Of a DNA stretch of 64,000 nt, positions 32,901 to 40,634 are shown piece after piece. The DNA is from Bacillota bacterium (GTDB lineage: Bacteria > Bacillota > Bacilli > Paenibacillales > NBRC-103111), in contig JAEWIS010000061.1 in assembly GCA_023386955.1 (NCBI GenBank), positions 1-64,000 of the forward strand, written 5' to 3'. Under the pieces are notes generated by a model. That model did no database searches. It had not been told where the DNA came from and was given only the letters and a program-made list of their open reading frames with translations. How positions within the stretch are numbered: the stretch's first letter is position 1; each line of letters starts with the position of its first letter. Made by a program: the position numbers and the translations under genes.

Positions 32901-33008
32901 GCCATCTGCCTGGAGGCCGGAATGGACGATTATATATGTAAACCCGTCAGACGGATGGATATCGAAGCAATATTGGCGAAATGGGCCCATGTAATAAAAA
33001 GCCATTAG
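29943..33008 (+). CDS. Soluble hybrid histidine kinase with about five PAS domains
   Basis: A 1021-residue protein without membrane helices, ATG start after AGGAGG. PAS-like domains lie at about 5-120, 130-245, 255-370, 378-490 and 497-620, with PAC-type ends such as GRDITGRKN and AQDITGKVE. HisKA has H651 in MSHELRTPMNGI, then HATPase (GTGLGLAISKKL), and a C-terminal receiver with D947 in LLDIQMPRMDG. No output domain follows, so a phosphotransfer partner or a sporulation-type phosphorelay is likely. The ligand is unknown. It stands alone between two terminators. Confidence 0.9.
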   Translation: MGYPPEERLPMLEAIWEQVPVGISIYSAVNGRLMDANPALLSMLGYSSEELKLCRAVDLLAPADQGMFAPERLNALQNSAPFPQEDWGELQFIHKNGQPVWIQVRALSALVKEKAVLFMMRDVTLEREKRKNNQNNEALAQLMTNSKHDMISFTTPDGILTYISPSCKELLGYGQEEMIGRSRFEFYHPDEFKDVTPEEFYAGGDVKQRRLRHKQGNYLWFEISFQYMFDERGNVELMLGMGRDITGRKNVEHILAEAQRIAHIGSWDWHIAEGKLYFSEEARRIFGYAVERVENETLEHLYSVLHPEDRERLRDCMRETAETGVPREITYRIFLPAHEMRVIHVQWEMTWQDDGKPHRCIGYAQDITGKVEMERMLRESEQRYRSLFEYNPFCVFQMDLTGRMLTANPHVESLTGWCVSDIQDHSFLKIIHPREINRIKKQFIRVREGNACTTECAILHKNGSWIDLSLTLLPIIVDDKVAGVYGIANDITEQKRYVEQIEKLNDERTLLLNAVSEGIAGLDANGNMTFINPAGAKIFGFDPGEEKEALRQISLLNVHGPDGSVFPEGHTPIDRALRDGIPRRNQEGIFWRRDGTSFFASYQVSPLDREHARGVVVVFRDLTEEQEIIRAKESAERADQAKSEFLAIMSHELRTPMNGIIGMAELLAEMSLQQEQRELVDVIVGSGHSLLKIVNEILDFSKMEAGKLDIHTGPMSVSMILSDVADLFQQRGESKNLTISTEVDPAIPELLAGDEGRLRQILINLVGNAVKFTDSGFVSISVELMHTDQDKAFLEFRVRDTGIGIPLDRQHQLFHSFSQLHPSINRKYGGTGLGLAISKKLVELMGGYIGVESDEGKGSVFHFTLPLDFLEGPAAGPEPKPERREPAVPVEGLYGPMRILVAEDNEANRMLLKIILGRLGYYPDWAEDGMEALQRIRQSPYDIVLLDIQMPRMDGLEVVSLIKREMLPWSLPTFIAITAFARREDRAICLEAGMDDYICKPVRRMDIEAILAKWAHVIKSH

Positions 33009-33048
33009 GGGCTGGCTTAATCCCCGAGGTTCCAGTCACTGCTGAGCT

Positions 33049-33089
33049 TCCCTCATGCTGCGGAAAACGCGCGTGAGGGATTTTTTATT
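33049..33089 (+). terminator. Rho-independent terminator
   Basis: TCCCTCA/TGAGGGA with an 18-nt inner region that can partly pair, followed by six T. It ends the hybrid kinase gene. Confidence 0.8.
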
Positions 33090-33102
33090 TTCAGAAAAAA
33101 GA

Positions 33103-33131
33103 TTGACAACGTACAAGGTGACCACTATACT
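33103..33131 (+). promoter_or_regulatory. Strong promoter of the met transporter operon
   Basis: Consensus TTGACA at 33103-33108 and TATACT at 33126-33131 with a 17-nt spacer. Downstream, CTAATAAG (33149-33156) and CTTATTAG (33184-33191) form an inverted repeat that could be an operator or hairpin. No SAM or T-box riboswitch fits in the short leader. Confidence 0.8.
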
Positions 33132-33225
33132 TTAAAACATTAAACCGACTAATAAGGTATGAATTTAAGAGTAAAAACATGCACTTATTAGACCACTTCA
33201 AAAAAGAGATAAGGGAGAGAGCATC

Positions 33226-34116
33226 ATGGTGAAAAAGACTAACAGGTGGCTGATTCTGGCTTTGGCGATATCCGTGTTCGGGCTGCTGCTGACGGCATGC
33301 GGGGGAAAGGATGAACCCGGCAATGCCGCAGCCTCTGCGGGAGCCGGAGCATCTCCTGCCGCCAACAAAAATATAAAGATCGGCGTATCCCCCGGGCCCT
33401 ATGGCGACATGATCAAGGTGGCCATTGCCCCGTACATGGAGAAGCTGGGCTACAAGATCGAAGTGGTTCAATTCAGCGATTATGTCCAGCCTGACCAGGC
33501 ATTGGGCAGCAAGGAAATCGACGCCAACCTGATGCAGCATACGGTGTATCTGACCAAGTTTGCAGCCGATAACAAGCTGGATATCGGCAAGGTGATTTCG
33601 GTCCCTACAGCTGGGATGGGGGTATTCTCCAACAAGGTGAAAAGCCTGAAGGAAATCCCTGACGGCTCCAAGGTCGCCATCGCTGTGGACGCCTCCAACC
33701 TGGCCCGCTCCTTACGTTTCCTGAAGTCTCTGGAGCTGATCGATCTGAAGGCGGATGTGGATGCCACCAAAGCGACTGTACATGATATCTCCAGCAATCC
33801 CCGCAAGCTGGAATTCGTGACCATGGATGCGGCACAGATTTCCCGAAGCCTGGACAGTGTGGCAGTGGGGCTCATTCCCGGCAACTTCGCCATCGCCGCC
33901 AAGCTGGACTTCTCCAAGGCCCTTGCGGTAGAGAAGCTGACCGAGGACTACAAAAACGTGGTAGCGGTGCGTACCCCGGATATCACCGGCCAGTTGGGCA
34001 AGGATCTGAAGGCTGCCGTGGAATCCGAGGAATTCCATAAGGCCATTGAGGATGCCAACGGAATCTTCAAGGCCTTCGACAAGCCGGAATGGTATACCGC
34101 CAAATACGGCAAATAA
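33226..34116 (+). CDS. metQ: Methionine-binding lipoprotein MetQ (NlpA family)
   Basis: A 296-residue lipoprotein. The signal peptide ends in LLLTACGG (Cys anchor near residue 25), followed by an Ala/Gly-rich linker and the NlpA-family domain from IKIGVSPGPYGDM. The pattern YVQPDQALGSKEIDANLMQH is the family core around the methionine site. It feeds MetNI encoded downstream. Other NlpA members bind D-methionine or related compounds, so the exact ligand is open. RBS AAGGGAGAG lies ahead of the ATG. Confidence 0.88.
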   Translation: MVKKTNRWLILALAISVFGLLLTACGGKDEPGNAAASAGAGASPAANKNIKIGVSPGPYGDMIKVAIAPYMEKLGYKIEVVQFSDYVQPDQALGSKEIDANLMQHTVYLTKFAADNKLDIGKVISVPTAGMGVFSNKVKSLKEIPDGSKVAIAVDASNLARSLRFLKSLELIDLKADVDATKATVHDISSNPRKLEFVTMDAAQISRSLDSVAVGLIPGNFAIAAKLDFSKALAVEKLTEDYKNVVAVRTPDITGQLGKDLKAAVESEEFHKAIEDANGIFKAFDKPEWYTAKYGK

Positions 34117-34135
34117 GCTGCAGTGCAGCACGTCC

Positions 34136-34182
34136 AAGGGAGTGGCCGCCGGAAGCAGGAGCTTCGTGGAAGCCACTCCCTT
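34136..34182 (+). promoter_or_regulatory. Intercistronic hairpin between metQ and metN
   Basis: An 11-bp perfect stem AAGGGAGTGGC/GCCACTCCCTT with a 25-nt loop and no following T-run. Its place after a binding-protein gene resembles the malE-malF hairpin and suggests differential mRNA stability. Confidence 0.55.
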
Positions 34183-34252
34183 GAGCCGTACCGAAAAGTG
34201 ACCGGACAACCGGAACAGTTGAGTCTTTCTTCTTAAGAAAGGGTGTCGGCAA

Positions 34253-35284
34253 TTGATCGTAATGGACAATATCAATGTAGTGTTTAAGCAGAAGGGCCGG
34301 AAATTAAACGCCGTGGAAAATGCATCCTTATCCATTGGCAAGGGTGAAATCTTCGGCATTGTAGGACCCAGCGGAGCCGGCAAAAGCACACTGGTCCGTG
34401 TGATTAACCTGCTGCAGCCTCCCGCCTCCGGGAATGTGATCGTGGGCGGGCAGAATATTACCCGCTTTAAGGGAGCGGAGCTGCGAAAGGTGAGGCTTAG
34501 GATCGGCATGATCTTTCAGCATTTCAACCTGATCAGCGGGGCAACGGTATACCATAATATCGCCTTTGCCTTGAAGGCCAACAATTGCCCCAAGGAAAAG
34601 ATCCATACCCGGGTCACCGAGCTCCTGGCCCAGGTGAATCTGTCGGATAAGGCCCAGGTATACCCGGCTAATCTCAGCGGCGGACAGAAGCAGCGGGTGG
34701 CCATAGCCCGTGCGCTGGCCAACGATCCCGAAATTCTCTTGTGCGACGAAGCGACGTCGGCGCTGGACCTGGAGAATACGGAGGAGATTATCCGGATTCT
34801 GCGCAGGATCAACCGGGAGAATCCCATCACCATCGTATTTATTACCCATGAGATGGATGTGGCCAAGAAGCTGTTTGACCGGATTGCGGTGATGGCGGAG
34901 GGGAAAATTGTGGAAACGGGAGATACCTACCAGGTATTTACGGAGCCCCAGCATCCGATGACACGCTCACTGGTGGAGCGGGTGCTGAACATTGAGGTTC
35001 CTGAGAATCTGGTGACTGGCCCGGATGAGGTGCTGTTGAAGATTACCTACACCGGTGAACGGGCCTATGATCCGGTGATCAGCCGGGTGTCCAAGGACTT
35101 TGACGTGCTGGTGGACATTCTCCACGGCAAGATTGAGTACATCCACGGCAAACCGCTGGGGATTCTCTTGATCAAGCTAAGCGGCACACCGGAGGAAACG
35201 GCAAAAGCCAAGGCTTACATAGCAGGCCAGGTGTTCAAAATTGAGGAGCTTGCCGCCCACGGACATGGAGGTGCAAGCCGATGA
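34253..35284 (+). CDS. metN: Methionine ABC transporter ATPase MetN
   Basis: A 343-residue ATPase from a TTG start with GAAAGGG 10 nt upstream; ATG 34262 has no ribosome site. Motifs: Walker A GPSGAGKST, signature LSGGQKQ, Walker B LLCDEATSALD, switch His in THEMD. The C-terminal 90 residues (from about 255) are the ACT-like NIL domain, which in MetN binds methionine and blocks transport when the cell is replete. The 4-nt overlap with metI shows coupling. Confidence 0.92.
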   Translation: MIVMDNINVVFKQKGRKLNAVENASLSIGKGEIFGIVGPSGAGKSTLVRVINLLQPPASGNVIVGGQNITRFKGAELRKVRLRIGMIFQHFNLISGATVYHNIAFALKANNCPKEKIHTRVTELLAQVNLSDKAQVYPANLSGGQKQRVAIARALANDPEILLCDEATSALDLENTEEIIRILRRINRENPITIVFITHEMDVAKKLFDRIAVMAEGKIVETGDTYQVFTEPQHPMTRSLVERVLNIEVPENLVTGPDEVLLKITYTGERAYDPVISRVSKDFDVLVDILHGKIEYIHGKPLGILLIKLSGTPEETAKAKAYIAGQVFKIEELAAHGHGGASR

Positions 35285-35943
35285 ACACCACCTGGGATAT
35301 TCTCCGCCTGGAATTAATGGACGCCATGGGGGAAACGGCCTTAATGGTCTGCATCGCTATGGCGGCGTCGCTGGTATTTGGCCTGCTGATTGGTCTGGTG
35401 CTGTATCTGACCTCAAGCCGGCTGTTTTTCCCCAACCGGGTATTAAATGCAATCATGGGCATTATCGTCAATATCATCCGTTCGGTTCCTTTCGTCATTC
35501 TGCTGGTGCTGTTGATCCCCATCACCAAGGTTATTGCCGGCAGCAGCATCGGTCCGGTAGCGGCGTCGGTACCGCTGGCCTTTGCATCCATCGCTTTTTT
35601 TGCCCGTTTGGTGGAAGCGGCCTTCAGCGAGGTGGATAAAGGTGTGCTGGAGGCAGCCATCGCTACAGGAGCCAAGCTCAGCTTAATTCTGCGCAAGGTG
35701 CTGTTTGTGGAGGCCATGCCCGGGCTGATCCGGGCCACCACCGTCACCGTCATCAGCCTTATCGGCTACTCGGCCATGGCCGGCCTGGTTGGCGGCGGAG
35801 GTGTAGGCGACCTGGCCATTCAGTATGGCTATTACCGCTACGAAACCGGGGTGATGTTTGCGACTGTCATCCTGCTGATCGTGATCGTGCAAGGAGCCCA
35901 ATTCATCGGAGATTGGTTCGCCCGGTTGTTTACCCGGAGGTAG
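35281..35943 (+). CDS. metI: Methionine ABC transporter permease MetI
   Basis: A 220-residue permease with five membrane helices and the EAA loop EAAIATGAKLSLILRKVLFV. The start overlaps the metN stop by 4 nt. NIIRSVPFVILLVLLIP is the usual MetI second-helix region. It completes the MetQNI importer, which takes up L- and often D-methionine. The next gene follows after 13 nt. Confidence 0.93.
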   Translation: MNTTWDILRLELMDAMGETALMVCIAMAASLVFGLLIGLVLYLTSSRLFFPNRVLNAIMGIIVNIIRSVPFVILLVLLIPITKVIAGSSIGPVAASVPLAFASIAFFARLVEAAFSEVDKGVLEAAIATGAKLSLILRKVLFVEAMPGLIRATTVTVISLIGYSAMAGLVGGGGVGDLAIQYGYYRYETGVMFATVILLIVIVQGAQFIGDWFARLFTRR

Positions 35944-35956
35944 GAGGAAAACAGTT

Positions 35957-37321
35957 ATGCACGAGCTGCAATCAATAATTACCGACCCTGGCCGGGTGTT
36001 GGTCTCGGACATTCCGGGAGCGTATGTGACAGATAATCTGGGGAGGCTGAAGGGCCAGTGTGACGCCGTTGTGTTTCCCGTCAGCACGGAGGAGGTTAGC
36101 GCCGTGATGAAGTGGGCGTATGCCCATTCCGTGCCTGTAACGCCCCGCGGCGCAGGCACCAATCTGGTGGGCTCCACCGTCCCCGACCGGGGCGGTATTG
36201 TGCTGGATCTGTCCCGGATGGACCGGATTCTGGAGCTGGATCCGGATACGCTCACGGTTACAGTGGAGCCGGGTGTGCTGCTCTCCCGTCTCCAGGCACA
36301 TGTGGAGGAGCAGGGGCTCTTTTACCCGCCCGATCCGGGGGAGAAGGAGTCCTCCATCGGGGGCAACATCAGCACCAACGCCGGGGGTATGCGGGCGGTG
36401 AAATATGGGGTGACCCGGGATTATGTCAGGGGCCTCACGGCGGTACTGCCCAACGGAGAAGTGATCACCACCGGCGGCAAGGTCGTGAAGGACAGCAGCG
36501 GGCTGTCCTTGAAGCATCTGCTTATCGGCTCCGAAGGAACATTGGGCATCATCACCCAGTGTGTACTGAAGCTGGTGCCCAAGCCTGCGTATGTGCTGGG
36601 CGCCCTGGTGCCCTTCGCTTCACTGAAGACGGGGATTGATGCCGTCATCCGTCTGATTCATGAGAATACAGGGCCAACCGCCATGGAGTTTATGGAGCGC
36701 AAGGTGGTGGAGCTGGGCGAACGGTATATGAACCTGCGTTTTCCGTTTCCGGAGGCAGGAGCCTATATTCTGCTTTCCTTTGACGGAGCAGGGGAAGGGG
36801 AGGTCCGCACCCGTGCGGAGCGGGCCCGGCAGGCGGCGCTGGAGAACGGCGCCTTGGACTTCCTTCTCCTCGAGGAGAAGCAGGTGCAGGATGAGGTGTG
36901 GCGGGTGCGCGGCGCCTTGGTGAAGGCGGTGGAGGCCGTCTCCGAGCAGGAGCCGGTGGATATTGTGGTGCCCATCAACCGGACGGCTGAATTCATCGCG
37001 TATGCCAACCAGGTGGAGCAGGAAAGCGGCGTGCAGCTGATCAGCTTTGGGCATGCGGGCGATGGCAATGTGCATCTGTGCGTTGTGCGTGGCGGCCGGG
37101 AAGCGGAAGTCTGGAAGCGGGACCTGCACGCGGTGATGACGCGGATCTACGGCAAAAGCCGTGAGCTGGGCGGACTGACCTCCGGTGAACATGGCATCGG
37201 ACTCTCCAAGAAGCCGTATTTCCGCAAGGCGGCCGATCCTGCAGCCGTATTGGCGATGAAGCAGATTAAGCTTGCCCTGGATAACCGGAATATTCTGAAC
37301 CCTGGGAAAATCTTCGATTAA
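35957..37321 (+). CDS. FAD-linked 2-hydroxyacid oxidase/dehydrogenase, GlcD type
   Basis: A 454-residue flavoprotein with AGGAGG upstream of the ATG, 13 nt after metI. The PCMH FAD-binding domain fills about 35-215 (PRGAGTNLVG, PPDPGEKESSIGGNISTNAG, GSEGTLGII). The C-terminal FAD-oxidase domain ends with HAGDGNVH, SGEHGIGLSKK and RNILNPGKIFD. The family oxidises glycolate, D-lactate and similar 2-hydroxyacids. Its place in the met operon suggests a substrate such as the hydroxy analogue of methionine. That link is inference from position only. A terminator closes the operon. Confidence 0.85.
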   Translation: MHELQSIITDPGRVLVSDIPGAYVTDNLGRLKGQCDAVVFPVSTEEVSAVMKWAYAHSVPVTPRGAGTNLVGSTVPDRGGIVLDLSRMDRILELDPDTLTVTVEPGVLLSRLQAHVEEQGLFYPPDPGEKESSIGGNISTNAGGMRAVKYGVTRDYVRGLTAVLPNGEVITTGGKVVKDSSGLSLKHLLIGSEGTLGIITQCVLKLVPKPAYVLGALVPFASLKTGIDAVIRLIHENTGPTAMEFMERKVVELGERYMNLRFPFPEAGAYILLSFDGAGEGEVRTRAERARQAALENGALDFLLLEEKQVQDEVWRVRGALVKAVEAVSEQEPVDIVVPINRTAEFIAYANQVEQESGVQLISFGHAGDGNVHLCVVRGGREAEVWKRDLHAVMTRIYGKSRELGGLTSGEHGIGLSKKPYFRKAADPAAVLAMKQIKLALDNRNILNPGKIFD

Positions 37322-37330
37322 TTTGAACGG

Positions 37331-37371
37331 AAAGGACCTTCCCCCTGCTGTATTCAGGGGAGGGTCTTTTT
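37331..37371 (+). terminator. Rho-independent terminator after the met operon
   Basis: AAAGGACCTTCCCC pairs with GGGGAGGGTCTTT with small mismatches, followed by TTTTT. Confidence 0.8.
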
Positions 37372-37432
37372 AATTGTCCGGAAATCAGGTAGAATGGGTA
37401 TCAGAGAAGTGGATAAGGAGCTGTATGGGCAA

Positions 37433-37912
37433 ATGGCAGACGAAGAGATTTTATTGACGAAAGAGGGCTTGCAAAAGCTTGAGGATGAACTAAGAGAGCT
37501 CAAAACGGTGAAACGCCGGGAAATGGCCACACGTCTGAAGGTCGCCATCAGCTACGGGGATTTGAAGGAGAACAGCGAATATCATTCCGCCAAGGAAGAG
37601 CAAGGGTTTATGGAAACCCGGATTAAGGTACTCGAGAAAATGCTCACCAACGTGAAGCTGCTGGACGAGTCCTCCATCGATACATCCGTAGTCAGCATCG
37701 GTTCAACGGTAACCTTGAATGATATTGAATTTGCCGAGCATGTGGAATATACCATTGTCGGACCGGCGGAATCGGATGTGACCGCCAACAAGATTTCCTA
37801 CGAATCCCCCATGGGCAAGGAGCTTCTGGGCAAAAAGGTAGGAGATACCGTAAGTGTGGAAGCGCCTGTAGGCATCCTGAAATATGAGGTGCTGGGCATC
37901 AAGTTTGTGTAA
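37433..37912 (+). CDS. greA: Transcription elongation factor GreA
   Basis: A 159-residue factor that rescues backtracked RNA polymerase by stimulating transcript cleavage. From ATG 37433, after AAGGAG 12 nt upstream, the length fits the usual 158; an upstream ATG at 37394 would add 13 residues with a poor ribosome site. The coiled-coil arm runs to about residue 75 with the acidic tip in SYGDLKENSEYHSAKEEQ. The C-terminal FKBP-like domain ends in GILKYEVLGIKFV. Monocistronic, with a terminator after it. Confidence 0.93.
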   Translation: MADEEILLTKEGLQKLEDELRELKTVKRREMATRLKVAISYGDLKENSEYHSAKEEQGFMETRIKVLEKMLTNVKLLDESSIDTSVVSIGSTVTLNDIEFAEHVEYTIVGPAESDVTANKISYESPMGKELLGKKVGDTVSVEAPVGILKYEVLGIKFV

Positions 37913-37931
37913 CTTACATACAGGAATTCCG

Positions 37932-37965
37932 GGACAGCCGTTCAATTTACGGTTGTCCTTTTTTT
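37932..37965 (+). terminator. Rho-independent terminator after greA
   Basis: GGACAGCCG/CGGTTGTCC with one G-T pair and a 9-nt loop, followed by nine T. Confidence 0.88.
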
Positions 37966-38071
37966 GTCTGCCCATTCAAAAATAAGTTCAGCCCATTAAA
38001 AACCGTGATCAATTTCCTGTAGTATGCGTAACGCTTTCAATGATACGATTCCCGTGTTTGCGATAGCGAGA

Positions 38072-38113
38072 TTAGGCCGTGTCTGAAAACTCGAGTTTTC
38101 AGACACGCCCTAA
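38072..38113. repeat. 42-bp palindrome related to the interspersed 95-bp element
   Basis: TTAGGCCGTGTCTGAAAACT and its mirror meet at CTCGAG, giving a palindrome with one mismatched pair. Its arms match the left end of the elements at 45856 and 63800 (CCTAGGGTGTGTYTGAAAACT-like). It lies just before the MATE gene ribosome site and could block or attenuate transcription, although it lacks a T-run. Confidence 0.7.
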
Positions 38114-38130
38114 GGAAACGGGTGATTAAA

Positions 38131-39501
38131 ATGGACTCCGCCAAGGAGTTTCGCTTATTTGGCCTGACGTGGCCGATTTTTTTGGAAATTTCCCTGTTTA
38201 TGCTCCTGGGCATTGCCGATACCTTCATGCTCAGTGCCATATCCGACCAAGCAGTAGCGGGTGTTGGCGCGGCCAACAACTACCTGCACATTGCCATTCT
38301 GGTGCTGGAGGTAATCGGCAACAGCGCCTCCATCGTGGTATCGCAATTCTTGGGCTCTCGGCAGCCCCGTGAGGCAGCGAAGATATCCGCCCTGGCGGTG
38401 ACCCTGAACACCCTGATCGGCATTGTCATCAGCGCCTTGTTCCTCTTATTCAACGGCCCGCTCTTGCGTACGCTGAATCTCACCGGTGAGATCTACACCT
38501 TTGCCCAGAGTTATCTGTCCATCGTGGGCGGCGCCATCTTCCTGCAGGCCATTATCAATTCCTTGTCTGCCATCATCCGGGTGCACGGCTTTACCAAACA
38601 GGCCATGCTGGTATCCCTGGGCATGAACGTGGTCCACATTTTCCTGAATTATGCGCTGATTTTCGGGAATCTCGGCTTCCCTGAGCTGGGTGTTCAAGGC
38701 GCGGCGGTATCCACCGTGCTCAGCCGGACGCTGGCGCTGATCACCTTCCTGTGGCTGCTTTATAAGGTAACGGAAGTGAAGCCAGAGTGGATGGACTATA
38801 TCCGTCTAACCAAGGAGCGGATATTGAAGATCCTCAAAATCGGCATTCCGTCGGCCTTCGAGCAAATTATGTACCAAGCCTGCCAGATGACCTTTTTGTT
38901 TTATGTGACCTTTTTGGGGGAAACCTCCATGGCCGCCCGACAGTATGCTGCCAACATCTCCATGTTCATCTATCTGTTCGCTATTGCCATCGGTATGGGG
39001 ACCTCGATTATCGTCGGGCGGCTGGTGGGGGCGGAGCGCCAGGACCAAGCCTACTCCCGGGTGTGGAGCAGCCTGCGGTGGGCGGAGGGGGCAACCTGCG
39101 CCATGCTGGTGCTGATCGTCCTTGTCCGCGTTCCGCTGATGAGCCTGTTTTCCGATGATCCGGAGGTGATCCGCCTGGGCGCGCAGCTCCTGCTGCTGGG
39201 GATTGTGCTGGAGACGGGCCGGACGCTGAATATTGTGGTGATCAACTCGCTGCGTGCTGCCGGAGACGCCAAATATCCGCTGTGGATCGGGATTTTCTCC
39301 ATGGTATGCATGAGCTTGCCCCTGGGATATTTCCTGGTGTTTGTCCTGGACCTGGGTGTAGCCGGCGTATGGCTGGCCATTGCGGCCGATGAATGGACCC
39401 GCGCCGTCATTATGATCCACCGGTGGAAAAGCAGGCGCTGGGAGCGGTACAGTCTGGTCCATCAGCCGGGAAAAGACACTGCAGCGGCAGAGGCCCTGTA
39501 A
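38131..39501 (+). CDS. MATE-family multidrug efflux transporter
   Basis: A 456-residue protein with twelve hydrophobic segments in two homologous halves. Typical features are FGLTWPIFLEISLFMLLGIADT in the first helix and ISDQAVAGVGAANNY. It should export cationic drugs or metabolites using a sodium or proton gradient; the substrate is not readable. The start is ATG 38131 or GTG 38122; both have only moderate ribosome sites. It is preceded by a 42-bp palindrome. Confidence 0.88.
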   Translation: MDSAKEFRLFGLTWPIFLEISLFMLLGIADTFMLSAISDQAVAGVGAANNYLHIAILVLEVIGNSASIVVSQFLGSRQPREAAKISALAVTLNTLIGIVISALFLLFNGPLLRTLNLTGEIYTFAQSYLSIVGGAIFLQAIINSLSAIIRVHGFTKQAMLVSLGMNVVHIFLNYALIFGNLGFPELGVQGAAVSTVLSRTLALITFLWLLYKVTEVKPEWMDYIRLTKERILKILKIGIPSAFEQIMYQACQMTFLFYVTFLGETSMAARQYAANISMFIYLFAIAIGMGTSIIVGRLVGAERQDQAYSRVWSSLRWAEGATCAMLVLIVLVRVPLMSLFSDDPEVIRLGAQLLLLGIVLETGRTLNIVVINSLRAAGDAKYPLWIGIFSMVCMSLPLGYFLVFVLDLGVAGVWLAIAADEWTRAVIMIHRWKSRRWERYSLVHQPGKDTAAAEAL

Positions 39502-39575
39502 AATTATACCTTACCAATATTTATTCAATGCATAATCTTCCTTCGGAGGCTACAATTGTAGCAGGAGGAGATGTT

Positions 39576-40484
39576 ATGAAGAAAACTTTGATAACTTTGG
39601 CAGCAGCAACTGTACTCACATTGTCGATCTCATCTTCGGCCTTGGCCGCACAAGGTGTGGTGGAGAAGGGCGTCAACTTCCGGACCAGCCCATCCACATC
39701 CGGCTCCGTTATCGGTTTAGTTAAAGCGGGCACCACCTTTGAAGTGCTGGATCAGGTTAATTCATACTGGGTCAAGGCGAATGTCAACGGTCAAGTCGGT
39801 TATCTCTCCACAAATTATGTGAAGATCGATTCAAGCTCCCCCGGAAACGCAGCTGCCGGTCAGGGTGTGGTGGAAAAAGGCGTTAACTTCCGCACCGGCC
39901 CGTCAACCTCCAGCTCCGTCATCGGTTTGGTGAAAGCAGGCACCACATTCCAGATCGTGGAAAAGGTCAACTCATACTGGGTCAAGGCAAATATCAACGG
40001 TCAGATCGGGTATCTCTCCACCGATTATGTCAGCTTAGGAGCTACGGCGCCATCCAATCCGGCACCGGCACCAACCCCAACACCAGCGCCGCCGGAGCAA
40101 GCCTCCAACATTGCCGACCGTGTGATCCATCACGCCAATAATCTCATCGGTGTAACCAAATACAAGTACGGCTCCAATCTTCCGCCGACTCTGCTGGATT
40201 GCTCCTCCTTCACCAAATTTGTCTTCGGTATCGAAGGGGTAAACCTCAAGTGGGGCACCAAGTATCAGAAGGATGCCGGCACAGCGGTATCCCGGAGCAA
40301 TCTGCAAAAGGGCGACCTGATCTTTTTCTGGACAAGCTCCTCCGGAGTCATTGATCATGTGGGCATCTACATAGGAGACGGAAAAATCATACATAATACA
40401 CCGTCCATGAACGGTGTCGGTATTTCCTCCATCACCTCCGGGTATTGGGACACCCATTACGTGTCCGCCCGCAGAGTGCTGTAA
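39576..40484 (+). CDS. Secreted NlpC/P60 cell-wall hydrolase with two SH3b domains
   Basis: A 302-residue protein; AGGAGG lies 7 nt before ATG 39576. Signal peptide 1-24 ends in SSALA. Two nearly identical SH3b repeats (about 26-85 and 92-151, GVVEKGVNFRTSPST then GLVKAGTTF) bind the wall. A Pro-rich linker precedes the NlpC/P60 domain, with catalytic Cys in LLDCSSFTKF and His in DHVGIYIGDG. It should cut peptidoglycan stem peptides (gamma-D-Glu-diamino acid endopeptidase). Substrate position is inferred from the family. Confidence 0.92.
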   Translation: MKKTLITLAAATVLTLSISSSALAAQGVVEKGVNFRTSPSTSGSVIGLVKAGTTFEVLDQVNSYWVKANVNGQVGYLSTNYVKIDSSSPGNAAAGQGVVEKGVNFRTGPSTSSSVIGLVKAGTTFQIVEKVNSYWVKANINGQIGYLSTDYVSLGATAPSNPAPAPTPTPAPPEQASNIADRVIHHANNLIGVTKYKYGSNLPPTLLDCSSFTKFVFGIEGVNLKWGTKYQKDAGTAVSRSNLQKGDLIFFWTSSSGVIDHVGIYIGDGKIIHNTPSMNGVGISSITSGYWDTHYVSARRVL

Positions 40485-40522
40485 GAACGAATCCCGGACT
40501 TATCATATTCTTAATACCCTTG

Positions 40523-40549
40523 CGGGCTTTCTGATGAAGGCCCGTTTTT
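40523..40549 (+). terminator. Rho-independent terminator
   Basis: CGGGCTTT/AAGGCCCG with a 6-nt loop and five T after the NlpC/P60 gene. Confidence 0.85.
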
Positions 40550-40634
40550 CTATTTGGTTTGGAGCAGCCAATCCACACATCCTCCATCATAAGACGCCCA
40601 TCATCCATTGCGCCACGGAGCCGCGGAGGGTACC

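Noticed and set aside
33149..33191. SAM or T-box riboswitch before metQ
   Set aside because: The leader is under 100 nt and has no recognisable riboswitch core; only a short inverted repeat is seen.
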